Source: Glycine soja
Taxonomy: Eukaryota; Streptophyta; Magnoliopsida; Fabales; Fabaceae
Assembly: GCF_004193775.1 (NCBI RefSeq)
Contig: NC_041016.1
Location: forward strand, 35,507,366 to 35,571,365
DNA: 64,000 nucleotides
Reading direction: 5' to 3'
Of this stretch, positions 20,932 through 33,420 are shown piece by piece. The first letter of the stretch is position 1, and every line of letters begins with the position of its first letter. A model generated the notes under the pieces. That model was given only the letters and a program-made list of their open reading frames with translations, searched no databases and was not told the DNA's origin. A program made the translations under genes and the position numbers.

Positions 20932-23900
20932 ATGGATGAAGATCAATGGATGTATGACAACATAATGTCTGAAGAAGTTGATATGAATGAAGAAAATGAA
21001 GAGGAACCTAGTGTGAATGAAGAAAATGGAGAGGAACATGTTGTGCATCAACATGTTGATTGTTCTGATGCTTTCAATACTTCTCATGTATTAATATGAT
21101 TTTTTTTATTAAAGTAATGAAACAAATGTCCCTTGAAGACTAAACATGTATTATTGTAGATGTTTGCTACCCGTGATTATGTTTTGCATTGAGTTCAATC
21201 TGTTGTGTCTAAAATTGGTTTTGTGTCGGTGATTGTGAGGTCAGACATAGATACAGGAAATAGAGGAAGGACCTTATTTGTTTTAATTGGTTGTGAAAGG
21301 AGTGGAAAATATAGGGTCAAAAAGAAAGATTTAGTATGAACAGTTACTGGCAGTAGAAAATGTGGGTGTCCATTTAAGTTACGAGCGAAATCAATGGTGG
21401 GAGATGAATGATGGATGGTAAAGTTAATATGTGGGAGTCATAATCATGCACTGGCTAAGTCATTAGTTGGACATCCATATGCTGATCGACTGACTATAGA
21501 TGAGAAGATTATTATTGGTGATATGACAAAGTCATTGGTCAAACCAATAAATATTCTTCTAACATTGAATAAGCATAATATCAACAGTTATACAACAATC
21601 AAGTATTTATACAATGCAAGATATGCATATCGTTCTTCCATAAGAGGCAGTAATACTTGTCGTAACCTACCTCACGACGGGACATCGAATGCAAACTAAC
21701 TGTAAGAAAAAGTGTTCGTCTCCAAGGGAGAAAACGAGTAGAGTCGCCACCACCGTTTATTCGAGAAAAACATTAGAAAGACCAAAAAGAGGTCTGCGAA
21801 TATTGAAAAGTAGGGTTCGGGAGTTGTTTACGCATAGGGAAGGTATTAGCACCCCACACGCCCATCACAAGGAATGACAGCCTTTAATCGAGTGTGTGCA
21901 ATGTGACTTTAGAATTATTTACCTTTTCCTTTTTATATTTTTTATATTTTTTTTGGGGTCGACAAGGGGGTTGCCCTTGCTCTTCATATCCTCAGGTGCA
22001 ATGAGGAACTCAGATCTACGTAGTTCTTTAAGTCTGAATGTTTGTGTGTTAAATTGATTTTATGTTTTTTTGAAAGATTTATTTTAATTGCGAACAAAGA
22101 GTCGTTTAAGGTGTTGGACCTTGAACCGATGTTTTAAATTTTGAAAAGCGGAGAGAATCGTTAAGGTGCTGGACCTTGAAACGATCTCAAGTGATATTTG
22201 ATGAAATGAAGTTTAGTTATGAATTGGTTTTATCTTGGTTTTGTTTATTAACTTTCAATCTCTTTAGAAACAACTTCACAACACTAGTGATCGGTTAAGA
22301 TTGAACTTTACAAAGAAAAACGAGATCGTCGATGATAGATGGAGAAGATGAGTATGCACATAATAACAAGGGGGGCCCTTAAGGGTACATAGATCAAATT
22401 CAATCCTTAAAAATAAAACTAACTGATGGTCACACAAAGAACACAAAACAAGAAAACGATGTAGGGAATGATCGCGGTCATGATTTGGTAGCACATCAGC
22501 TTCATTTCCTCTTCTTTCTCTCTTCTCTCAATTCTCTCCACTTCTAAACCTTGGAACCCTTTAAAAAACCCCTAGGATGCCTATTTATAGGCAAAAGGCC
22601 ACCTTGGGGCGGTTGCAACTCGCCCAGGCGAGCTAAAACTTAACCCTAAAGCAGTGAGCTTGCCCAGGCGAGCTAGTCCCTTAGCCTTGAAGTTATTTGG
22701 TGGTCCAGGCGAGGTAGATGCTAGCCTAGGCGAGCTGGGATCCAGAAAAATCAAGAAAAAAAACCCTTTTGCCCCCTTGATTGGTATCATTTTGTATTCT
22801 TGATCAAAACACTGAGTGATCCTCTACTTCATGCGGTAACTGGTGTCGAACACCACAATTCAGCTAGCGAGAATCAAAACATCAGTGAATGATAGTCCTC
22901 GGACGAATTAGGGTATGACAATACTAAAATGCAACAACTAATAAAGCTTCTTGAATGGCATTAGTATATTCATGGGCATAAATTGAAGGATGAAGATATT
23001 GTACATGATATATTTTGGAGTCATCCTGATTCAGTGAAACTATTCAATGCCTGTAATTGGCATTTCTCATAGATAGTACCTATAAAATAAACAGGTATAG
23101 GATTATGTCATGGAAGCTTGGGGAAGTCTAGTGGATTGTCCTTTTAAGCAAGAGTTCGATGAATGCCTTATTAAGTTTGAAATTCCTTGCTCACCATGGA
23201 CAATGCTTGTTGACTACGTGAAGAAAACATGGTTGATTCCCCATAAAGAAAGATTTGTTAAAGCCTAGACGAATAAGGTGATGCATTTAGAAAACACAAC
23301 AATTAACATGTATGAAAAATGAAAATATATTTTGGTGTTAGGGTTTAGGGTCTAACGGATAAAAATAATTGATTTTGTTTACTTGTTTGTGTATTTGAAA
23401 TGCAGGATTGAGTCTGCTCATTGGGCATTAAACAGACTACTGTAGAATATCCTTGGAGACCTATGTAGTGTTTGAGAAGCCATAAACAATATGATCATAT
23501 TGCAACACACTAAAACTAAGGCATCTTTTGAGACAAGTACACATGTGGTTGGACATGTTTTTAAATTTACCTTATACAAGAAACTACTTGGCATTCTATC
23601 AAGGTATGTTTTAAACCAGATTGTTACTGAGTTTGAACGTGTACATTATGCTGGCAAAAACCCTTCTCGTTGTGGATGTATAATGAGAACTATTCACAGT
23701 CTACCATATGAGTGTGATCTAGCAAGATATGTTATTGGTACCATACCACTTGACACAATCCATATGTTTTGGTGGAGGCTAATTTTTACAGACCAAGGTT
23801 TATCTGAGACCGAAGTCAACATAAATGAAGAGATGAAAACCATATCCAAGTGGTTTGAAGAGTTTGATGTATGTGGAAAAATTACTCTAAAGAGTAAACT

Positions 23901-24840
23901 TCTGAAAAATGTCTACCTTGATGTAAATTCTATGTGTGTTCCTCATGAAAATATGAAAACAAAATATGCTCAAAAGAAACCGATGACCAAACATCAAAGA
24001 TCAACAAAGCGTGATTCATCTTACTTGGAGTATGTGGATGCATTACATTTTGTGCAAAATAGCAATTCTTTAGTGAAACGGGCTGCATCATCATCTAAAC
24101 AACCAAAACCAAGAAGGAACATGCCCATGTTGAATCAATTTTATCCATACATGCATGATTTCATTGAAAACATTGTCGATGTCAAACCTGATTTGTGGAT
24201 ATTGTGCAATTTCTGTCTTATTAGGTATGTGTGAAGATTCATAGTCTTTGGTTTGTAACCATTAGCATAAAGAACTTGCAAAATGGTCTGATGAGTATAT
24301 GAACCTGCTTGGTGGCATAGATAGATTTGAGGAGTTAAAGCGGTTGCTACTTGTTGTTGGATTCTCCATGGTATGTAAGTTTTTTGTTACGTTTTGATTG
24401 ATTAATTTAGCTTTAAATCAAATGTAATTAAAACTGTTACGTGCAGGTTATCATGGATAAGTGAGTGAATGAAACTGACATGGGTTATGTGATTACAACA
24501 AGGTATAATGTCATCCTTGTTTCTCTTTCTCTCCAACAAAGCATGATGTTTTTTCTGCTTAGAAGTCAATGACCAAGAGATTGTTTTGCACATCACGTTA
24601 TATGTATCGGTCATGTGCATGACAATCATTTTGTTCAGGTAAACTCATGATCATCCTGTTTGTGTATTTTTGTAATAAAATGTGTTGTGATCATTTGAAT
24701 GTGTATGTGCCTATGTAACAAGTATTTCTATGAGACGCTTGTCCCTTACTGCCAGCAACTTTGTTATGATAAACACATTGTCATTAGCATGCAAAGTGGT
24801 GGCCTACACCTTACATTAGTAGAACGAAGTAGTATACCAA
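20932..24840 (+). pseudogene. FAR1-like MULE transposase with C-terminal OTU relic
   Basis: Exon 1 starts at 20932 (MDEDQWMYDNIMSEEVDMNE, an acidic repeat), and exon 2 near 21159 carries the FAR1-type zinc domain (GFVSVIVRSDIDTGNRGR, KCGCPFKLRAKS, ICGSHNHALAKSLVGHPYA). A solo LTR splits it at 21657/22920. The reading resumes with LKDEDIVHDIFWSHPDSVKL and the first DDE Asp (LIDSTYKINRY), then jumps at about 23100 straight to DYVMEAWGSLVDCPF, so the middle of the catalytic core is deleted. The downstream part is open for 247 codons (23491-24234): SFETSTHVVGHVFKFTLYK, a SWIM-like CGCIMRTIHSLPYEC, and a basic tail. The OTU part that follows (ENIVDVKPD) lacks the D-G-N-C active site. Other TGG-to-stop changes occur at 21190 and 23266. 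It cannot encode active transposase. Confidence 0.85.
21658..22920 (-). mobile_element. Solo LTR of an Ogre/Tat-type gypsy element
   Basis: A 1263-bp unit starts TGTCGTAACC and ends GGTATGACA, flanked by the perfect 5-bp duplication atact (21653-21657, 22921-22925). Its left 200 bp are the reverse complement of the right end of the element G LTR (61190-61388), so its sense strand is minus. A TATA box (ctataaatag) lies at 22590-22581. It has two copies of the cgttaaggt...ggacctt hairpin unit that is expanded in G. It sits in the transposase exon of MULE1. Confidence 0.93.
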
Positions 24841-25599
24841 TTTGATGATGTTGACAAAACACTTTGTTGATTTAGGAGAAGATTGAACATTTAGTTACTA
24901 TTAAGGCAACATTTGTAACTTACATACTTGTGAAATAATTATGGGGTTGTTATCATTTGTGGTAATTAATGTGTGTTTCAATGGACGTTCTTATAATTAT
25001 TTCTTTTACATATTCATCAACTGTGCAAATGTTCAGATTAAAAAAAAAAGCCAAAACATAAAAGGAAGAAATAATTATGGGTTTTATGGTTTACGAGGTT
25101 TAGGGTTGACTTATTGTGGGGTTTAAGGGGTTAATAAGTTTATTGTTAAGGTTTTATGGTAGGTTGTCTAGTTTTTAGGGGTTATTTATTTTATGGTTTA
25201 TGGTTTACGGCTTAAGGTTAAGGGTTTATGATTTAGGGTTTATGGTTTTGGGTTTATGGGTTAGGGTTTGGGGTTTTGGTCTAGTGTTTAGGGTTTAGTT
25301 AGTTTATGGATTAGAGTTTAGGTGTAGGCTTCACTTATTTTAGGGTTTAGGGGTTAGTTAGTTTATAGTTTAGGTTTTAGGCGATTAGGGTTTATGCATG
25401 CTATTTAACGAATTATGGTTTAACATATTGTAGTTAGGTGAAGATATTACATAAACGCAAATTAAAACTTTAGTCATAACATACTTGTTTGTCAAATAAT
25501 TGGAGTTATGAAACATTGTTCAGCCATTTAACATTCATATTTCCTATACAACTTAATGAATCCCAAGAATCTTCATGTGTCTTATGTATGCCGCATTTG
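24841..25599. other. MULE1 spacer with telomere-like repeats
   Basis: No gene is supported here. From 25080 to 25410 the sequence is dominated by degenerate copies of TTTAGGG (gggtttagggtttatggttt and variants), the plant telomere unit, all in one orientation. The spacer separates the convergent transposase and PMD genes. Confidence 0.7.
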
Positions 25600-27473
25600 T
25601 CACCCCCGAACATAAACATTCCGTTGCTTAGTGGCACCCCTAGTGATTCTCAGGCACTCCTCGATCACGGTGTATGCTTCAGTTCTAGCAGTAACCATCC
25701 TCATGTTGAGCAAGTGTTCCAACCTTTCTGCTATCCGTTGGCAAGCCTCCTACAACATTGACAACAAGTTAAAAAGTAATTATTGAATGCATGACACAAA
25801 AAATGACTAACGGTGAATTCAAATTTTATTATACCACTGCCTGTCGAGGCATGTCTACATCAGCAAGTGCAGGTGCAGGTGGTTCTAGCATAGCCGTTGT
25901 AGCGACTGGCTGTTGAGGAGGATGTGGTTCCATAAATGTATCATTGTAGAATCTCACCATGTAGTATGTTGCACACTATTCAGGAGCAACACAAATCTGA
26001 CCCACTGGTGTAAGGTATTCAGAGAACTGTATCCATCTATCATTAATCTCCTCTATAGATAAAGATGGAGCAGCAGGATGTGGAGGAATGTTATGCAAAT
26101 AACCAAATTGTCGCACAACCCTCTCTGGTCGGTGTATCACAATAAAGGGACCCCATCTGATTAGTTCGAAAAATAAGGAGATCAGCCGAAATTCTCTGAA
26201 TGAACGGTGGTCACCATAAAGAATCCAGCACACAACATCAGATGTCAATCTATCCAACCGCTTACGATACGTTGACACCAGTAATGTCTTCCCAGACTTC
26301 CATCAGCATGCACGTGGTTTCCTCTTATCATAATCCTCATCAGCAACACACGAAGCAACGATAGGGAAATGCTCGTAGATCCAACACTGCACATATTTAA
26401 AAAACAAAAAAAAATTCTAATCAATAGTAAATATAAACTATAAAACTAATAATTGAAGTTAAACGAAATTATAAATATTTGTAACAGTGTGTTATATCCT
26501 GCAAGTTGTCTGGCGTTTCTCTTTGATGAATCATTCAAATTCTCATACATATGGACCAGTGTAGTCGCTCCCCATGAGTAGCTTATAGTTTGGCTAAGGT
26601 TAAGAAATGCATCCAAGAATACCACATGCATGTGTGTGGCACTCTTGTTAGCAAACAGTGTGCAACCTACTAGATGAAAAAGATATGCTCGAGCTGCTAT
26701 GGTCCACTGTCCTACGTCACATTTGCTATGATAAATGTCTCGCAGTTAGGCTAGGCGAACATATGCCTCATGGCATTGAAATGTCTCATCTTTTGCTTCT
26801 TGTGTACTAACTTCAAGCAACTCAACCAACAAGTCCACGACTTAGTCTACATGAAGAGCATCAAAGGTATGGAAGGCGCCTGTAATGGGCAGATGTAGCA
26901 ACGATGCCACATCTCCGCAAAAGCATATATAAGTCCCCTGTCACCAGTGTCCAAGGAACATGCAATCACAGAACTTAATCCTGTCACAGCCACTATGCCT
27001 TCAATCTCTGGAGCAGGCCTTCCAAGTTTTTGTATCTTCCTTCCATGAGAGGACAACTTCAACTCTGGACGTTCCTGAAAAAGAAAAATTAATCACTTCA
27101 AGTTAAATGAAAAATACTTATGAAAATATTATATAATTCAAGAAATAAGTACCTCTCCTATCAAAATTGTGGCTGCCACATGGTGAACATATTTCGTCAA
27201 AATTGATGTATCGTGGGGCCTACCTGGAAAACCCTGGGTGTCAACACATACGTCATCAATAACTGTCTCCTGAGCCTACTCATGAACCTCATCAACTACA
27301 TGATTCACATGCTCAACATCCTTAGCAACAGGTGCAGTTGCCCGTTGTCTTCGTGCAGATGTTGTCAGCCTTCAATGCTGAGGGGTTTTATCCACATCAC
27401 CACTAACTTGTGCACCTAAGGCTCTTCCAATAACTCTACCTAAAATCCGATACAATCCTCTGGTTCTAACCAT
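25600..27473 (-). pseudogene. PMD1: plant mobile domain (MAIN/MAIL1-like) gene carried by MULE1
   Basis: Minus-strand exons can be traced. Exon 1 27473-27153 has MVRTRGLYRILGRVIGRALG. Exon 2 from 27074 to about 26484 has LKLSSHGRKIQKLGRPAPEI, VIACSLDTGDRGLI, HLPITGAFHTFDAL in a second frame, VELLEVSTQEAKDETFQC and HVVFLDAFLNLSQ. Exon 3, about 26388-25833, has IYEHFPIVAS, RLDRLTSDVVCWILYGDHR, IRWGPFIVIHRPERVVRQFG and EEINDRWIQFSEYLTPVGQI. Exon 4, about 25760-25600, has ACQRIAERLEHLLNMRM, EEYCL-like helices and a TGA at 25602. PMD proteins such as MAIN and MAIL1 act in silencing and genome stability, and PMDs are known passengers of plant transposons. A stop in exon 1, frame breaks in exon 2 near 26900 and a degraded second donor site argue that this copy is inactive. 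Confidence 0.82.
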
Positions 27474-27479
27474 AATATA

Positions 27480-28300
27480 CACATTTAAACAGTAGTAACA
27501 ATTAATGTCATTATTCACATAATAATTGACTTTCTTAAACTAACTAACAAATTGACTAATAAATAAATTTAATTTAAAATATTAAATAAATTACTATTTA
27601 ATAATTCATAAATAAATATTTAATTATTTTTTAATTAAATATTTTAATACTTTTATATATTCATAAATCAAAATAGAAATTCTTTTTAAAAATTTATAGA
27701 TTTCACATCACTAATTCTAGTAAACTTAAATATATGATCAAAATCTAAGTACAATTTTGTTTTTTATTTCTAATAAATGACTATTTCATTTTTTTACAAA
27801 TTAGTATTTTAATACTTTTAAATATTCATATAAAAAAGAAGAAATTGTAATTTTATACTTCCAAACACTATTTATATAAATATTTAATACTATTAGTGTA
27901 ATAATATTTATATGACTATATCAATAAATAAAAAAATTTGTCATTTACAAATTTAGATTTTCTTGTTAAACTAGTTTGTACAATATATACTTATAAAAAT
28001 TTGGAATTAATGATATTTAACAAATTTATAAATAACTATTTTAAATATAAAAAATAATTCAATTGCTTATATTTTAAAAATAAATAAATAACAATAATAT
28101 TTATAGATTCATTTTTTAATTAAAAAAAATTCTTAAATTATTTACCTATTGAATAAATAAATTATTAAAAACCAACTTCAAAAAACAAATATAATTTATT
28201 AAATAAAAACACATTAAAAATATACAACAATATTTATACATAAATTAATTTTTTAATAAGAAAAATTATTCTTATTTAATTAATTAATAAATTAAAAAAA
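27480..28300. other. AT-rich MULE1 right arm, no gene
   Basis: Extremely AT-rich sequence with no ORF of note. It is recognisably the same as 46080-47050 in MULE2, so it belongs to the element family. Confidence 0.65.
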
Positions 28301-28692
28301 TAATTATATCGATATCCGTATAATATTTGATATAGATTGCCAGATTAGCAATCCGATAATCCATACACATTAGCAATCCGTATACATTATATGAATTGAC
28401 AATTCGTATAATCCATACGGAATCCGTATGCACTATATGGATTTCAAATCCATAAATGTCAAACGCATTAAATGCCAAACGAAGAAGAGGGGCGTAGACG
28501 GAGGGACAAATGGTGGCCTCTTGGCAACAAGAGAAGAAGACACGAAAATGAAGGAGAACAACAGTAGCAAAAGGGTGAGGGAGAGGAGAAGAGGGAGAGT
28601 GATTTTAAATTTTTAATTGAAGGGCATTTTTGTCACTTCACTTAAAATGTTGGGTGCACCAACAATTTTACTGGATGCACAAAGAAAATCCC
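28301..28692 (-). repeat. Right terminal inverted repeat region of MULE1
   Basis: The inner part (28305-28455) carries short repeats such as aatccgtat and atacggaat. The outer end reads ggatgcacaaagaaaatccc. It mirrors the left end in layout and in the first 25 or so bases. Confidence 0.7.
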
Positions 28693-28754
28693 AAGGAGGA
28701 AACAGATTGAGCTAGGGAAATTGTTGTGGCCCATCCCACACTAATAATTTTGAA
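28693..28754. other. Short spacer between MULE1 and MULE2
   Basis: Sixty-two bases of unassigned sequence; possibly continued element C gag, but too short to prove. Confidence 0.3.
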
Positions 28755-29160
28755 GGATTTTCTTCCTACACCAGAAGAAAATCTTCTACACCCAACACTT
28801 TTTCAAATATTCCAAAATTACCCCTGCTAATACACATACGGATTTGCAATGGCTGCTCCTTCATTGTTGTGTCTGTTTTGGTCGAGATGCATTGTTATGG
28901 TGGTTCGTAGAGGTACGCTTATTTTTTCTGCAACTTCGATCTAGTTTTATACGGATTTGCAATCGGTATAAAACCTACGGATTGGTAATCTGTATGTTTC
29001 TTATGAATTACCAATTTGTAATAACCTTATGGGTTCATACGGATTATCAATCCATATGAAACTTATAAATTGTCAATTTGTATGAATCATACAGATTGCG
29101 AATCCGTAAGTGTTATACGGATTATCAATCAATCCGTATAACATAGAAATATTTTTTTTA
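28755..29160 (+). repeat. Left terminal region of MULE2
   Basis: It aligns in the same orientation with 19829-20285 of MULE1: ccaaaattacccctgctaat, then tctagttttatacggatttg, and at least eight copies of the ATACGGATT/AATCCGTAT motif. The palindromic motif lets single strands fold. Confidence 0.72.
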
Positions 29161-29590
29161 AATTTTTTTTAAAAATATTTTTATTATTTTTTATATATTT
29201 AGTTATATTATTTATAATATTTTCAATCACCTAAAGTTTCATAATTTGTACCTTTTGTCCTTATAGTTTGAAAGTGGTATTTGTTTTAAAATAATTTACA
29301 TTTTAATTCTATTTTAGTCATTTTTATTTTAAAAGCAGTTTTTTAGTTCTTATAATTTGTATTTTAATTATCTTTTAGTCCTTATAGTTTGAAAGAGGTC
29401 TTTTTAATCCTATAGTTTATATTTTGATTCCCTTTTAGTCCTATTAATCAAAATATGATTAATTTTATGAATTACAATTAACTACAAAAATATTAGCAAG
29501 TAATTCGTATGTAATTTATCGCAACATAATTTGTAATAAAAAAAGAGTTGATATTTTTATGTATTGCTATATATATTTTGTAATAAACCA
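29161..29590. other. AT-rich MULE2 linker, no gene
   Basis: Low-complexity A/T sequence homologous to 20290-20640 of MULE1; no ORF. Confidence 0.6.
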
Positions 29591-29639
29591 TAAAATTAAC
29601 AATTGAAGTTAAAAGAAATTATAATTACCTGTAACAGAG

Positions 29640-30100
29640 TGATATATCTTGCATGTCTAATTCTTTGACGCATCATTCAAATTGTCATACATATGGACAA
29701 GTGCAACCGTTTCCCATCAATAACTTCCAGATTGGCTTAGGTCACAAAATGCGTTTAAGAATACCACACTGATGTGTGTGCCACTCTTATTAACAAAGAG
29801 TGTGCAACCTACTAGATTCAATAAATATGCTCGAGCTCCTACGGTCCACTGTCTTGCATCACATTTGCTACGATAAATGTCTCGCAGCCAGGCTAGGCGA
29901 ACATATGCCCCTCTGCATTGAAATGTCTCATCTTTTGCTTCTTGTGTACTGACTTCAAGCAACTCAACTAACAAGTCTCTGACTTGGTCTACATCAAGAG
30001 CATCGAAGGTATGGAAGGCACCTGTAATGGGCAGATGTAACAAGGATGCCACATCATCGAGGGTGATAGTGACCTCTCTTACCAGTAGATGGAAACTACT
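29640..30100 (-). pseudogene. PMD2, downstream part of exon 2
   Basis: An open frame of 111 codons (30052-29717) reads ASLLHLPITGAFHTFDALDV, VELLEVSTQEAKDETFQC, VRLAWLRDIYRSKCDARQW, YLLNLVGCTLFVNKSGTHIS and VVFLNAFCDLSQSGSY, then a stop where a Trp is expected, followed by ALVHMYDNLNDASK. It is better preserved than the same part of PMD1. It is split from its upstream part by solo LTR D (duplication agttt). Exons 3 and 4 are absent. Confidence 0.8.
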
Positions 30101-32739
30101 AGTTTTGTAACACCCTAAAATTTTGATAACTAAAAATAGATGTTTGATGTATCCCTTGTGTTATTTGATTACTTGATTAATTTGGATGAGTTGAGGTATT
30201 GTGTGAATTAGCCATGTGTGATTTGCTTGATGTGGATGTTGAGTTATGTGGAGTTTTATTGACTTAGGTTGAAATTATGAGATTTCAAGTTTTACCTAAA
30301 CCTGTTTTGGTAAAATTGCGATCCTATATTCTTAACCGTTGGATTGCCTTCAAGTTTGGACTGTAGACTTGAAACCCAAGTCTTCACGTTTTGATCGTTG
30401 GAATTTTCAAAATAAAATTTAGAGCGTGAGATATATTTTCACAGAAGTAGTAAAATATGTTGGAGTAGAATTCGCCTAGGTGAGTCTGAGTTGGATTAGT
30501 TCGTCCAGACGAGCCAAATTTTGCCTGAACGAGTCTTGTAGACTACAAATATGACCAGCAGCGTAAAACACCTGACTTGCTTCCTTCTTCTCCCCTAAAC
30601 CCTCATCCAACACCCTCAACCTCCTCCTCCACCACCACCGACCATTGGTGACCACTCAACTCGAGAATTCGGTAGAAAACAAAGCCTCAAATCCTCCCTC
30701 CACGGTTTTTTGAGGTAACCATGATTACTAAGCCTTCTCCTAGTTAGTTTGAGCCTATTTTTGCATCTCTTGTGATGTGGGTACCATTATTGGATGTTTT
30801 TACACTTTCTTTGACAAATCCTTGAAAATGAGACAGTGTAAAAATTTCCTTTTTATAAAATAGACTTCATTTTTGTAACCTTCACGGAACCCTGATCATA
30901 TTGGTGTAATCAGAATTTTAAAATGACGTCTCTTTGATGTGGATCTCAAAACACCCCTTTAGCCATTTTTTAAATTGAATGGGTATTTGACCCCCAAAAG
31001 TTGATATCAACCTTATCATTGAAATTTATACTAAATTATCTTTGATTTGATATATAGAGCTCTGCATTTGGACAAACAGACGTGAATCTATGAGATCTTA
31101 AAATAACGCTGCAAGGAACTAACAAAGAGATATAGATAGGTGAAAGAAGTTTATTGTTTGTTTACAGCTTTTGATACCATAGTTGGGGTCAGGGAACTTA
31201 ATTATGGGGATGTATGTTTGTCCTTGTGCATGTAACATCCCTTTTTTTGTAAGCTAATTTAAAAAGAATTTTTATTTTTAAATAAATAGAGTTTTAGAAA
31301 AATGATCAGGTTTTTATAAATAAATAAATAATGAGAAATAATGATTTGAAGGAAAAAAAAGATATTTGATTTATTCATTTGATATAAGGAATAAAATATA
31401 GTTCTTTTTTATAAAATATTAAAAACAAATAAATAGAGTAATAATAAGTTATGTGTACCCTAAGTATAAATAGCGATGTTAGGTCAGTTTTGAGACTGAC
31501 AATGCCTCTTCTTTCCCTCATTTTCGTTTTTTCCCTTCTCTCAAAATCCTTTCTTTTTCCCGCAGCCCACCAAACCTGTCTCAGAAAAATGAAGATCTTG
31601 GACTTATTCACCGTTGGATCGTCGTAAAATTTAAGCACCACATTTGCAACCCAATTTCGAGCATTCTAACCGTTGGGAATTTTGATATCATGTTTGAACT
31701 GAGAGAATTACCTTTCGCATTGTAGCCTTTTCCTTTCCCGCAGAAACCCAAAATGGTCTTAGTAAAACTACGATCCCGGTTTTGTTAACCGTTGGATTTT
31801 CATGAAATTTTTATATGTGCTTCGTGATTCAGTTCTGCACACCTTCACCTTTAGGATTTGAGAGAAGATATTCAAGGAGAGAGAAAAAGGAATCGCACCA
31901 AGACAGTACAAGTGGAGGCTTCAATCCCTTCTCTGTCTCTCTGACGTTTGGGAACTCTATCGGAGTAGTTAGAGAAAAAATTAGAGTAATCTCAGGGTAC
32001 TGCTAGAGATGCTGCTATCACTGTCTGGAGACACATGAGCCCGCTTAGAGGTAAGGGATGAGTTATTCACAGTTGGTGATTAGTGAGAACATGTGTAGGG
32101 ATCCTTAGAGATATCAATTGGAATGAGTTTTGGGGTGTTTTTGCAATTTTCATTTTATCCTTATAATTATTACATTGAATTATATATGTTTGATGAATCA
32201 GTTGATGTCCCAATGAGAAATTGCTGTGAAATTGATGTGTTCTTGTGTTGAGTGTGAACCCCTTAGAAAAATTAAGCTATTTTTATTAACGTAAATTATA
32301 TTTTGAATAATATTATTCAATGACTTATTTTATACAAATTATTATCTTATTTTAATTTTTCTACGACGATGATCAACATGTTATGTGTATATAATTATTG
32401 TAATACTAGAATAATAAATTAAAGAAAATTGTAAGGTTAATGCCTAGTGGTAGTTTCTTTTGATGTAATATTAAATTAATTGTTATAGAAATTCTTTGAT
32501 TAAAAACAATGTAGTTTAATTTACTATATACATATACATACATATGTTTTGTATCATGCAAATATTATTATTGTGTGATGTGTATATGAGTTATAAGGTG
32601 TAATAAGTTATTATAATGGTATTATAATATTATTGTGAAGATTGAGTAGTACAAAATTGAATGTGTCAATTTGCGAGATACATGTAAAAATGAGATGGTT
32701 GATGTGATATTATGAGATGTTAAATTGTGGGCATGATAT

Positions 32740-33420
32740 TTGATTGTGAATAAGTGTATGTGTTTGACACTTGATGTGACAATAATTATATTGTGAGCTA
32801 TGAATTATACAATAACCCGACCAGTGTTATCTTGAGAAAAGTGTAAATGCGCAGTATTAAATAGAAAATGTAAGTTTCCTATTTAGGAACCAGTGTTAAA
32901 GAGAAAGTGTAGGTTTCCTATTTAGGAACCAGTGTTAAATTGTAGTGCAATATGTTGTACGTGTTTAAAACACGAGTGTGAAGTTGTTGGTATTGTATAA
33001 TTCATGAGTAGTGCTTATAAATGAAATAGGTGATGAATTATAGAATAATATGTTGCCTTGAGATTATAAAATTGTTATTGAGATTGAGTAAAAGTGTAAA
33101 GTAGAACAGGTGTTGAATTATGAGATACGTGAAAACATGTGATGGTGGATTGTGAAATTATGAGATGTGAAATTGTGAATGAGTTTTGGTTGTGAATAAG
33201 TGTGTGATTAACTCTTGATGTGACATTATTTGTGTTGTAAGCTATGAATTGTACAATAACTCGACCAGTGTTATCTTGAGAAAAGTGTAAATGCGCAGTG
33301 TTAAAGAGAAAGTGTAGGTTTCCTATTTAGGAACCAGTGTTAAATTGTAGCGCAATATGTTGTACGTGTTTAAAACAAGAGTGTGAGGTCATGGGTATTG
33401 TATAATTCACGAGCAGTGTC
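32740..33420 (+). repeat. Direct repeat inside solo LTR E
   Basis: A block of about 210-260 bp (from gtgaataagtgt through cgaccagtgttatcttgag and ggtttcctatttaggaacc to gtattgtataattca) occurs at about 32740-33005 and again at 33200-33410. The first copy also carries an inner 38-bp duplication around taggtttcctatttaggaacc. Confidence 0.8.

Larger units (their letters stand above)
19829..28692 (+). mobile_element. MULE1: Mutator-like element with FAR1/MULE transposase, OTU relic and PMD gene
   Basis: Left terminal sequence (gcatttttcttgtgcaccc) and right terminal sequence (reverse complement gggattttctttgtgcatcc) are imperfect inverted repeats. Both are followed inward by many short ATACGGATT/AATCCGTAT repeats. 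Inside are a plus-strand FAR1/MULE transposase relic, a solo LTR inserted in it, telomere-like repeats and a minus-strand PMD gene. I could not see a clean 9-bp target duplication (tgtactca against aaggaggaa), so exact ends are uncertain by some bases. Confidence 0.75.

Noticed and set aside
25600..27473. PMD1 as a host MAIN/MAIL1 gene
   Set aside because: It lies between MULE terminal repeats, has stops and frame breaks, and has a second partial copy in MULE2.
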